Source: Blastomussa wellsi
Lineage: Eukaryota > Cnidaria > Anthozoa > Scleractinia > Plerogyridae
Assembly: GCA_947652115.1 (NCBI GenBank)
Contig: OX393564.1
Location: 13,093,097-13,157,096 of the forward strand
DNA length: 64,000 bases
Direction of reading: 5' to 3'
In this document: piece after piece, positions 49,565 through 61,400 of the stretch
Numbering within the stretch: position 1 is the stretch's first letter
Layout of the letters: each line of letters starts with the position of its first letter
Notes under the pieces: model-generated
What the model was told of the DNA's origin: nothing
What the model saw: only the letters and a program-made list of their open reading frames with translations
Database searches by the model: none
Position numbers and translations under genes: made by a program

Positions 49565-50725
49565 TCAAACTTGGAATGATTAACGTTGATATTTTCCATG
49601 TAAAGGTAAACTCCATTCCAATGCTAAGGATTGGAGGAGGCATGGTGCTTAATGATTGCTGTGTTCGTGTAATGTTACTGGGTTCGTGCCCTAGCAGGGG
49701 CGATTGGACTGTGTTCCTTGGTAGCTGCATGAATAACATGTTATTGATCGGGGAATAACTTTGCATGTGGAAAGCTCAGCGGAAAATCGTTCCCAAACAT
49801 TTCAACTCGAGGGTCGGGGTACGAAATCTGTTGTCTATGGCCAATATGGCCGCCACGCAAATAAGGTCCATTTTAGTACATCTCAACCTAAATGGGAAGA
49901 TCCGATGACCTTAAGTATTAAAAAATAAAACAGATTCACTCACCCTCCTTTCGCTCATGGCTCGATTCAACCAGAGGAAATTTTTGTCTCGCCTGCTTCT
50001 TGCGACTTGTGGTGGTACTTGTTTCCAGATTTTTTCGGTCATCCAAGATGGCGAGACATCCAAAATGACGTCGGTAGAGCCCAGTCTATGAATGTTGAAG
50101 TCAAAAGGCCCGACCCCCGAGGACTCGGTAAATGATCCCTCCCATGGGCAGACTTGCTACGTCAAAACCCCCGCCTATGCCCGGCTTCTCCCCAGTGGTT
50201 TAAAGTGCCTATGAAGTAAAAATGTTTTTTGGCCCATTCGCTTCTTCATGTCATAATTAACTGAAAATTGCAGGTTAAAGCCACGAAAAGCGCGTTCTTT
50301 AATTTTTTTGGAGCTTCAAAGTTTGGATTTCGCAGTTCGAAAAGGGTCTGTTTCGTGCTCGGCCAAACGCTCAGATTACTCAGGAAGTGAAATTCTTGCT
50401 TTTCACGTGACGTCATAAAATTTTAAAAACAAAATTCGCTGGGCCTGCTTAACTTTTATTGTCACCACGTGAAAGAAAACCTAAAAATATATCTATTCAC
50501 AAGTTTCCAGCTAGAAAGTGTCCTTTGTGTTTGTAATACAGCATGTTGAATTTTCGAAATTTCCGCCATACCTAACTTCACGATGGCGCCGCGACAAAGC
50601 TGTCGAGCTCTACGAAAAGGTCTTTCGCAAAATTTTAGCAGTTTAAACAGTTTAAGTAGTAGAAGGATGTGTATGTGTATACACGCTAGCTCGTGAGTAA
50701 AGAGCAGTCGCTTTCATAGAAAAAG
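49565..50725. other. Unassigned sequence
   Basis: I find no coding domain. Several stretches resemble non-autonomous repeats (for example around 50205-50420) but I cannot delimit them. Confidence 0.4.
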
Positions 50726-50729
50726 TCAG

Positions 50730-51200
50730 ATGGGCTATCAAAATGGGCCATCAAGATGGGCACCAACATGGCGTTTCCATACTGTGCTCTATAAATTTGC
50801 GAGAAATGCTTCGGCAAATAACTCAAGAATGGTGTACCGCACAGACCTGAGACTTGGAGATGTTGCATTGTTTCGAGTTTATTTTTTTAATGGCGTGACA
50901 GTGAAAACCACCTGTAAAGTCAACTGCTCTAACAGAACTGGTACACCAGAGATTTCGATGAACTACTTCCCTAAAGACGAATTCGTGCGCATTCACCGTG
51001 TAGATTGCGTGCCAAACAAGTCGTCATGTTTGTGTTCGGCACATTGCGACGGTAGCTGCTTCGATTACAAACCAGACTTCATCGGTGATGGATCTGAAGA
51101 AGCCGTGGAATTAGGAAACTTTAAGAGTTCAGTTCCATCCCAAATTTCGGATATAGTAATGCCGAAGACATCGCCTATAACTGAACAGTCTGAAGTCTGA
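50730..51200 (+). CDS. THAP-type zinc-finger protein or fragment
   Basis: The C-terminal two thirds show a THAP-like C2CH arrangement: TCKVNCSNRTGTPEISMNYF, FPKDEFVRIHRVD, then SSCLCSAHCDGSCFDYKP. Cys pair CKVNC and the CSAH pair are in the THAP order; the invariant Trp after FPKD is replaced (RIHRV). THAP domains bind DNA and occur in host regulators and P-element-type transposases. The first 50 residues have no homology, so the native start is probably internal or upstream. The frame ends at TGA 51198-51200 after an acidic tail. It may be a gene exon or a decayed transposon piece. Confidence 0.55.
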   Translation: MGYQNGPSRWAPTWRFHTVLYKFARNASANNSRMVYRTDLRLGDVALFRVYFFNGVTVKTTCKVNCSNRTGTPEISMNYFPKDEFVRIHRVDCVPNKSSCLCSAHCDGSCFDYKPDFIGDGSEEAVELGNFKSSVPSQISDIVMPKTSPITEQSEV

Positions 51201-51204
51201 ACGG

Positions 51205-51680
51205 AAGCGGCGAAGAGTAAGCGAGTTTCTTTAGTTAATTAATACTATTTCTATTGAAGAGTAAGTGAAGTTTGTTAATTAATACCCTTGCACTATGTGA
51301 ATACGTGCCCGTGTGAAACCTGCAGACATCTAATTGTTTAGTTGCCAAAGTAAATTTCTTTTCAGAAAACAATCGAGATTAATTTTGTCATCGAAAAGGA
51401 TATGGAATGTGTTTGTTTAAAATAGAAACATCTTCTGAAATAGTGCCATATACAACTCACAAAACAGTAAACAGAGTTGCGCGTGGAAGATATAAATCTA
51501 CAATTGGATCAACGAACGAACATATTAAGAGGTCAAAACCAAAACACCAAGTTCAGAAGACTAAACGCGCGATAAACTTACTGCAAGAAACACATCCTCT
51601 ACGACACAGAATGGCTCTCTAAAAATCTTAGAGCTTTTGCAATTCTCCAAGTAGAACTACAGCAGTTTGCAGAGACGCCG
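51205..51680. other. Unassigned sequence
   Basis: A basic 71-codon frame at 51407-51622 (Lys/Arg/Thr-rich) has no recognisable domain and may continue the THAP gene region; no splice structure can be shown. Confidence 0.35.
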
Positions 51681-51687
51681 GATAAAA

Positions 51688-51953
51688 CCCCCCTCTGTAA
51701 CAGACCTAGTAAAATCTTTATTCCCTGGGTTTTCGAGAAAAAGTCACCGGGTTGGCAAATTTCCCACTGGATCTTCTTACTTGTTTATCTTCTTCTTCGT
51801 TATTACTTTCTCCAAACAAAATACGCTTGGTCATACCGCACAGTCACTGGGTAAAATCAAAATATTCACTGGGAACTGGGGAGACTAAATTTCCGCTGGG
51901 TAGGGGAAAATAATCCACTGGATAGGGTTTCAGTGGGTCTGTTACAGAGGGGT
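51688..51953. mobile_element. MITE with ~18-bp terminal inverted repeats
   Basis: CCCCTCTGTAACAGACC near 51690 is repeated in inverse as GGTCTGTTACAGAGGGG ending near 51952. The 266-bp interior is non-coding. GATAAA occurs directly outside both ends (51681-51686 and 51955-51960) and may be the target duplication. Confidence 0.78.
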
Positions 51954-51960
51954 GTGATAA

Positions 51961-52455
51961 AGACAAACTTAGAATATCCGTGATTAGAAACCACATCTTA
52001 CAACATAGTAAATGCAAACTATCTACATCTTCACGAAAAACGTCTTACCTTGTCCTCCGAGAGCGAATTATAATGAGAGCCTAAACATATCTTGCAAATA
52101 TAAATGAGCCAAAACAAACCGAGCGAACGAAACATATTGCAGATTACAGAGTTGTCAAACTACTAGCGGGAAACCGCATGCCGGCTACAATGTTATGGCT
52201 TCATTTTGCAGAAAAAAACGCCTCCAAATAATACAGTATTTAGTGCACTTCAGCTAGAAACTAATGAGAAGCAAAATTGGCCGGAGGACCGAATTAACAT
52301 ACAAAACGGCACATGAAAAAATGTCACGAGCGATCGGCTCCTCCGCATAAGGCCTTTGAACATATCCAACTATCTTCATTTCCTGCCAAGAATTGCTGCT
52401 TGAGGATTGTTCATCGCCCAAAATGGATGCTGAGGAAGGCATTTCATCATTAGCA
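51961..52455. other. Unassigned sequence before satellite
   Basis: No domain or repeat recognised on either strand. Confidence 0.4.
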
Positions 52456-55400
52456 CTTTAATTTCAGCCGTTTCGGCCAACCTTCCAAAAAATAAATTTT
52501 TGGCCTTCCGAAAAATGTCATTGTTTGCAAACAAAATTTCGGTTGCCGCCAATCGCTGAAAAGGCGATCTTTTCGTAATTACAGCACTGCGGGGACATTT
52601 GCGCGTTAATTTCAGCCAATTCGAGAAACAATAATTGAAATCAAGTTTTGGGGCTTTCGTATATTTTAATTTTTTTCCTTAAAAATTTCTGCTGCCGCGA
52701 ATCGCTGAAAAGGTGATGGTTTCGTGACGGCGCGACTGCGGGGACATTTGCGCGTTAATTTCAGCCAATTCGGAAAAACCTTGAAAAAAATTAAGTTTTT
52801 GGCCTTCCGTAAAATTCCATTTTTTGGCTAAAAAATTTCAGCTGCAGCGAATCGCTGGAAAGACGATGTTTTGTGACGGCGAACCTGTGGGGAAATTTTC
52901 GCTTTAATCTCAGCCGATTCGGCAAACCTGCTAACAAAATAAAGCTTTTGGCCTTCCGTAAAATTTTATTTTTTGCTAAAAAATTTCGGCTGCCGCGAAT
53001 CCCTAAAAAGATGATGTTTTTGTGACGGTGCGACTGTGGGGACATTTGCGGTTTAATTTCAGCCGATAAAGCAAACCTTCCAAAAAATAAAGTTTTTTGC
53101 CTTCCATAAAATTTCATTTTCTTGCTAAAAAATCTCGGCTACCGCGAACAGCTCAAAAGGCGAAGTTCTCGTACTAACCACTGCGAGGACATTTGCGCGA
53201 TAATTTAAGCCGATTCGGCCAAACTTCCAATAAAATCAACTTTCGGCCTTCTGAAAAGTTTCATTTGTTTGCTAAAAAATTGCGCTTTCCGTCAAAAGCT
53301 GAAAAAGCGATGTTTTCGTGATAACGGCACTGCGAGCACATTAGCGCTTTAATTTCAAACGATTCAGACCACTTACAAAAACAAGATGAATTTTCGGCCC
53401 TCTAAAAAGTTTCATTTTTTTGCTAAAAAATTGCGCTTGCCGTCAAACGCTGAAATAGCGATGTTTTTGTGATAAGGGCACTCCACGCACATCAGCGCTT
53501 TAATCAGCCGATTCGGACAATGGTCCAAAAAATCACTTTTTGGCTTTTCCGAAAAATTTTATTTTTTGCCAAAAAATTGCGGGTGCCGAGAAATGTTGAA
53601 ATTACGATGTTCTCGTTATAAGAACACTGCGCGCACATTTGCGCCTTAATTTCAGCCGATTCTGTCAAAGTTCCAAAAAGACACTTTTTGGCGTTCCGAA
53701 AAATTTCATTTTTTGCTAAAAAATTGCGGGTGCCGCGAAACGTTGAAATTAAGATGTTCTCGTCATAAGAAAAATGCGCGCACATTTGCGCATTAATTTC
53801 AGCCGATTCGGACGAAGTTCCAAAAAATAACTTTTTTGCCTTCCCAAAAATTTCATTTTTTGCTAAAAAATTGCGGGTGCCGCGAAACGTTGAAATTACG
53901 ATGTTCTCGTCATAAGAACACTGCGCGCACATTTGCGCTTTAATTTCAGCCGATTCGGACGAAGTTCCAAAAAATCACTTTTTGGCCTTCCGAAAAATTT
54001 CATTTTTTGCTAAAAAATTGCGGGTGCCGAGAAACGTTGAAATTACGATGTTCTCGTCATAAGAACACTGCGCGCACATTTGCGCTTTAATTTCAGCCGA
54101 TTCGGACGAAATTCCAAAAAATCACTTTTTGGCCTTCCGAAAAATTTCATTTTTTGCTAAAAAATTGCGGGTGGCGCGAAACGTTGAAATTACGATGTTC
54201 TCGTCATATGAAAACTGCGGGCACATTTGCGCTTTAATTTCAGCCGATTCGGACGAAGTTCCAAAAAATCACTTTTTGGCCTTCCGAAAAATTTCATTTC
54301 TTGTTAAAAAAATTGCGGGTTCCGCGAGACGTTGAAATTACGATGTTCTCGCCATAAGAACACTGCGCGTACATCAGCGCTTTAATTTCAGCCGATTCGG
54401 ACGAAGTACAGAAAAATCAGATTTTGGCCTGCCGAAAAATTTCATTTTTGCTAAAAAGTTGCGGGTGCCGCGAAACGTTGAAATTACGATGTTCTCGTCA
54501 TAAGAACACTGTGCGCACATTTGCGCTTTAATTTCAGCCGATTCGGACGAAGTTTCAAAAATCAGTTTTTGGCCTTCCGAAAAATTTCATTTTTTGCTAA
54601 AAAATTGCGGGTGCCGAGACACGTTGAAATTACGATGTTCTCGTCATAAGAACACTGCGCGCACATTTGCGCTTTAATTTCAGCCGATTCGGACGAAGTT
54701 CCAAAAATCACTTTTTGGCCTTCCGAAAAATTTCATTTTTTCCTAAAAAATTGCGGGTGCCGAGAAACGTTGAAATTACGATGTTCTCGTCATAAGAACA
54801 CTGCGCGCACATTTGCGCCTTAATTTAAGCCGATTCTGTCAAAGTTCCAAAAAGACACTTTTTGGCCTTCCGAAAAATTTCATTTTTTGCTAAAAAATTG
54901 CGGGTGCCGCGTAACGTTGAAATTACGATGTTCTCGTCATCAGAAAAATGCGCGCACATTTGCGCATTAATTTCAGCCGATTCGGACGAAGTTCCAAAAA
55001 ATCACTTTTTGGCCTTCCGAAAAATTTCATTTTTTGCTAAAAAATTGCGGGTGCCTCGAAACGTTGAAATTACGATGTTCTCCTCATAAGAACACTGCGC
55101 GCACATTTGCGCTTTAATTTCAGCCGATTCGGACGAAGTTCCAAAAAATCACTTTTTGGCCTTCCGAAAAATTTCATTTTTTGCTAAAAATTTGCGGGTA
55201 CCGCGAAACGTTCAAATTACGATGTTCTCGTCATAAGAACACTGCGCGCACATTTGCGCTTTAATTTCAGCCGATTCGGACGAAGTTCCAAAAAATCACT
55301 TTTTGGCCTTCCGAAAAATTTCATTCTTTGCTAAAAATTGCGGGTGCCGCGAAACGTTGAAATTACGATGTTCTCGTCATAAGAACAGTGCGCGCACATT

Positions 55401-58400
55401 TTCGTTTTAATTTCAGTCGATTCGGACGAAGTCCCATAAATCACTTTTTGGCCTTCCGAGAAATTTCATTTTTTGCTAAAACATTGCGGGTGCCGCGAAA
55501 CGTTGAAATTACGATGTTCTCGTCATAAGAACACTGTGCGCACATTTGCGCTTTAATTTCAGCCGATTCGGACGAAGTTACAAAAAATCACTTTTTGGCC
55601 TTCCGAAAAATTTCATTTTTTGCTAAAAAATTGCGGGTGCCGCGAAACGTTGAAATTACGATGTTCTCGTCATAAGAACACTGCGCGCACATTTGCGCTT
55701 TAATTTCAGCCGATTCGGACGAAGTTACAAAAAATAACTTTTTGGCCTTCCGAAAAATTTCATTTTTTGCTAAAAAATTGCGGGTGCCGCGAAACGTTGA
55801 AATTACGATGTTCTCGTCATAAGAAAACTGCGCGCACATTTGCGCTTTAATTTCAGCCGATTCGGACGAAGTTACAAAAAATAACTTTTTGGCCTTCCGA
55901 AAAATTTCATTTTTTGCTAAAAAATTGCGGGTGCCGCGAAACGTTGAAATTACGATGTTCTCGTCATGAGAACACTGCGCGCACATTTGCGCTTTAATTT
56001 CAGCCGATTCGGACGAAGTCCCAAAAATCACTTTTTGGCCTTCCAAAAAATTTCATTTTTTGCTAAAAAATTGCGGGTGCCGCGAAACGTTGAAATTACG
56101 ATGTTCTCGTGATAAAGGCACTGCGCGCACATTTGCGCTTTAATTTCAGCCGATTCGGACGAAGTTACAAAAAATCACTTTTTGGCCTTCCGAAAAATTT
56201 CATTTTTTGCTAAAAAATTGCGGGTGCCGCGAAACCTTGAAATTACGATGTTCTCGTCATAAGAACACTGCGCGCACATTTGCGCTTTAATTTCAGCCGA
56301 TTCGGACGAAGTTCCAAAAAATCACTTTTTGGCCTTCCGAAAAATTTCATTTTTTGCTAAAAAATTGCGGGTCCCGAGAAACGTTGAAATTACGATGTTC
56401 TCGTCATAAGAACACTGCGCGCACATTTGCGCTTTAATTTCAGCCGATTCGGACGAAGTTCCAAAAAATCACTTTTTGGTCTTCCGAAAAATTTCATTTT
56501 TTGCTAAAAAATTGCGGGTGCCGAGAAACGTTGAAATTACGATGTTCTCGTCATAAGAACACTTCGCGCACATTTGCGCCTTAATTTAAGCCGATTCTGT
56601 CAAAGTTCCAAAAAGACACTTTTTGGCCTTCCGAAAAATTTCATTTTTTGCTAAAAAATTGCGGGTGCCGCGAAACGTTGAAATTACGATGTTCTCGTCA
56701 TCAGAAAAATGCGCGCACATTTGCCCATTAATTTCAGCCGATTCGGACGAAGTTCCAAAAAACCACTTTTTTGCCTTTCGAAAAATTTCTTTTTTTGCTA
56801 AAAAATTGCGGGTGCCGAGAAACGTTGAAATTACGATGTTCTCGTTATAAGAACACTGCGCACACATTTGCGCTTTAATTTCAGCCGATTCGGGCGAAGT
56901 TCCAAAAAATCACTGTTTGGCTTTGCGAAGAATTTCATTTTTTGCTAAAAAATTGCGGGTGCCGCGAAACGTTGAAATTACGATGTTCTCGTCATAAGAA
57001 CAGTGCGCGCACATTTGCGCTTTAATTTCAGTCGGTTCGGACGAAGTCCCATAAATCACTTTTTGGCCTTCCGAGAAATTTCATTTTTTGCTAAAACATT
57101 GCAGGTGCCGCGAAACGTTGAAATTACGATGTTCTCGTCATAAGAATATTGCGCGCACATTTGCGCTTTAATTTCACCCGATTCGGACGAAGTTCCAAAA
57201 AATCACTTTTTGGCATTCCGAAAAATTTCATTTTTTGCTAAAAAATTGCGGGTGCCGCGAAACGTTGAATCTACGATGTTCTCGTCATAAGAACACTGCG
57301 CGCACATTTGCGCTTTAATTTCAGCCGATGCGGACGAAGTCCCAAAAATCACTTTTTGGCCTTCCGAAAAATTTCATTTTTTGCTAAAAAAATGCGGGTG
57401 CCGAGAAACCTTGAAATTACGATGTTCTCGTGATAAAGGCACTGCGCGCACATTTGCGCTTTAATTTCAGACGATTCGGACGAAGTTACAAAAAATCACG
57501 TTTTGGCCTTCCGAAAAATTTCATTTTTTGCTAAAAAATTGCGGGTGCCGCGAAACGTTGAAATTACGATGTTCTCGTCATAAGAACACTGCGCGCACAT
57601 TTGCGCTTTAATTTCAGCCGATTCGGACGAAGTTCCAAAAAATCACTTTTTGGCCTTACGAAAAATTTCATTTTTTGCTAAAAAATTGCGGGTGCCGCGA
57701 AACGTTGAAATTACGATGTTCTCGTCATAAGAACACTGCGCGCACATGTGCGCTTTAATTTCAGCCGATTCGGACGAAGTTACAAAAATCACTTTTTGGC
57801 CTTCCGAAAAATTTCATATTTTGCTAAAAAATTGCGGGTGGCGCGAAACGTTGAAATTACGATGTTCTCGTCATAAGAACACTGCGCGCACATTTGCGCT
57901 TTAATTTTAGCCGATTCGGACGAAGTCTCAAAAATCACTTTTTGGCCTTCCGAAAAATTTCATTTTTTGCTAAAAAATTGCGGGTGCCGCGAAACGTTGA
58001 AATTACGATGTTCTCGTCATAAGAACACTGCGCGCACATTTGCGCTTTAATTTCAGCCGATGCGGACGAAGTTCCAAAAAATCACTTTTTGGCCTTCCGA
58101 AAAATTTCATTTTTTGCTAAAAAAATGCGGGTGCCGAGAAACCTTGAAATTACGATGTTCTCGTCATAAGAACACTGCGCACACATTTGCGCTTTAATTT
58201 CAGCCGATTCGGACGAAGTTCCAAAAAATCACTTTTTGGCCTTCCGAAAAATTTCAGTTTTTGCTAAAAAATTGCGGGTGCCTCGAAACGTTGAAATTAC
58301 GATGTTCTCGTCATAAGAACACTGCGCGCACATTTGCGCTTTAATTTCAGCCGATTCGGACGAAGTTCCAAAAAATCACTTTTTGGCCTTCCGAAAAATT

Positions 58401-61400
58401 TCATTCTTTGCTAAAAATTGCGGGTGCCGCGAAACGTTGAAATTACGATGTTCTCGTCATAAGAACAGTGCGCGCACATTTTCGTTTTAATTTCAGTCGA
58501 TTCGGACGAAGTCCCATAAATCACTTTTTGGCCTTCCGAGAAATTTCATTTTTTGCTAAAACATTGCGGGTGCCGCGAAACGTTGAAATTACGATGTTCT
58601 CGTCATAAGAACACTGTGCGCACATTTGCGCTTTAATTTCAGCCGATTCGGACGAAGTTCCAAAAAATCATTTTTTGGCCTTCCCAAAAATTTCATTTTT
58701 TGCTAAAAAATTGCGGGTGCCGCGAAACGTTGAAATTACGATGTTCTCGTCATAAGAACACTGCGCGCACATTTGCGCTTTAATTTCAGCCGATGCGGAC
58801 GAAGTTCCAAAAAATCACTTTTTGGCCTTCCGAAAAATTTCATTTTTTGCTAAAAAAATGCGGGTGCCGAGAAACCTTGAAATTACGATGTTCTCGTCAT
58901 AAGAACACTGCGCACACATTTGCGCTTTAATTTCAGCCGATTCGGACGAAGTTCCAAAAAATCACTTTTTGGCCTTCCGAAAAATTTCATTTTTTGCTAA
59001 AAAATTGCGGGTGCCTCGAAACGTTGAAATTACGATGTTCTCGTCATAAGAACACTGCGCGCACATTTGCGCTTTAATTTCACCCGATTCGGACGAAGTT
59101 CCAAAAAATCACTTTTTGGCGTTCCGAAAAATTTCATTTTTTGCTAAAAAATTGCGGGTACCGCGAAACGTTCAAATTACGATGTTCTCGTCATAAGAAC
59201 ACTGCGCGCACATTTGCCCTTTAATTTTAGCCGATTCGGACGAAGTTCCAAAAAATCACTTTTTGGCCTTCCGAAAAATTTCATTCTTTGCTAAAAATTG
59301 CGGGTGCCGCGAAACGTTGAAATTACGATGTTCCCGTCATAAGAACAGTGCGCGCACATTTGCGCTTTAATTTCAGTCGATTTGGACGAAGTCCCAAAAA
59401 TCACTTTTTGGCCTTCCGAGAAATTTCATTTTTTGCTAAAACATTGCGGGTGCCGCGAAACGTTGAAATTACGATGTTCTCGTCATAAGAACACTGTGCG
59501 CACATTTGCGCTTTAATTTCAGCCGATTCGGACGAAGTTACAAAAAATCACTTTTTGGCCTTCCGAAAAATTTCATTTTTTGCTAAAAAATTGCGGGTGC
59601 CGCGAAACGTTGAAATTACGATGTTCTCGTCATAAGAACACTGCGCGCACATTTGCGCTTTAATTTCAGCCGATTCGGACGAAGTTACAAAAAATCACTT
59701 TTTGGCCTTCCGAAAAATTTCATTTTTTGCTAAAAAATTGCGGGTGCCGCGAAACGTTGAAATTACGATGTTCTCGTCATAAGAACACTGCGCGCACATT
59801 TGCGCTTTAATTTCAGCCGATTCGGACGAAGTTACAAAAAATAACTTTTTGGCCTTCCGAAAAATTTCATTTTTTGCTAAAAAATTGCGGGTGCCGCGAA
59901 ACGTTGAAATTACGATGTTCTCGTCATGAGAACACTGCGCGCACATTTGCGCTTTAATTTCAGCCGATTCGGACGAAGTTCCAAAAAATCTTTTTTTGGC
60001 CTTCCGAAAAATTTCATTTTTTGCTAAAAAATTGCGGGTGCCCCGAAACGTTGAAATTACGATGTTCTCGTCATAAGAACACTGCGCGCACATTTGCGCT
60101 TTAATTTCAGCCGATTCGGACGAAGTCCCAAAAATCACTTTTTGGCCTTCCAAAAAATTTCATTTTTTGCTAAAAAATTGCGGGTGCCGCGAAACGTTGA
60201 AATTACGATGTTCTCGTGATAAAGGCACTGCGCGCACATTTGCGCTTTAATTTCAGCCGATTCGGACGAAGTTACAAAAAATCACTTTTTGGCCTTCCGA
60301 AAAATTTCATTTTTTGCTAAAAAATTGCGGGTGCCGCGAAACCTTGAAATTACGATGTTCTCGTCATAAGAACACTGCGCGCACATTTGCGCTTTAATTT
60401 CAGCCGATTCGGACGAAGTTCCAAAAAATCACTTTTTGGCCTTCCGAAAAATTTCATTTTTTGCTAAAAAATTGCGGGTGCCGCGAAACGTTGAAATTAC
60501 GATGTTCTCGTCATAAGAACAATACGCGCACATTTGCGCTTTAATTTTAGCCGATTCGGACGAAGTCCCAAAAATCACTTTTTGGCCTTCCGAAAAATTT
60601 CATTTTTTGCTAAAAAATTGCGGGTGCCGCGAAATGTTGAAATTACGATGTTCTCGTCATAAGAACACTGCGCGCACATTTGCGCTTTAATTTCAGCCGA
60701 TGCGGACGAAGTCCCAAAAATCACTTTTTGGCCTTCCGAAAAATTTCATTTTTTGCTAAAAAAATGCGGGTGCCGAGAAACCTTGAAATTACGATGTTCT
60801 CGTCATAAGAACATTGCGCACACATTTGCGCTTTAATTTCAGCCGATTCGGACGAAGTTCCAAAAAATCACTGTTTGGCTTCCGAAAAATTTCATTTTTT
60901 GCTAAAAAATTGCGGGTGCCTCGAAACGTTGAAATTACGATGTTCTCGTGATAACGGCACTGCGCGCACATTTGCGCATTAATTTCAGCCGATTCGGACG
61001 AAGTTACAAAAAATCACTTTTTGGCCTTCCGAAAAATTTCATTTTTTGCTAAAAAATTGCGGGTGCCGCGAAACGTTGAAATTACGATGTTCTCGTCATA
61101 AGAACACTGCGCGCACATTTGCGCTTTAATTTCAGCCGATTCGGACGAAGTTCCAAAAAATCACTTTTTTGCCTTCCGAAAAATTTCATTTTTTGCTAAA
61201 AAATTGCGGGTACCGCGAAACGTTCAAATTACGATGTTCTCGTGATAAAGGCACTGCGCGCACATTTGCGCTTTAATTTCAAACGATTCGGACGAAGTTA
61301 CAAAAAATCACGTTTTGGCCTTCCGAAAAATTTCATTGTTTGCTAAAAAATTGCGGGTGCCGCGAAACGTTGAAATTACGATGTTCTCGTCATAAGAACA

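Noticed and set aside
53700..53760. Possible CENP-B box in the satellite unit
   Set aside because: On the minus strand TTTCGCGGCACCCGCAA matches the TTCG and central A positions but not the final CGGG, so the match is not convincing.
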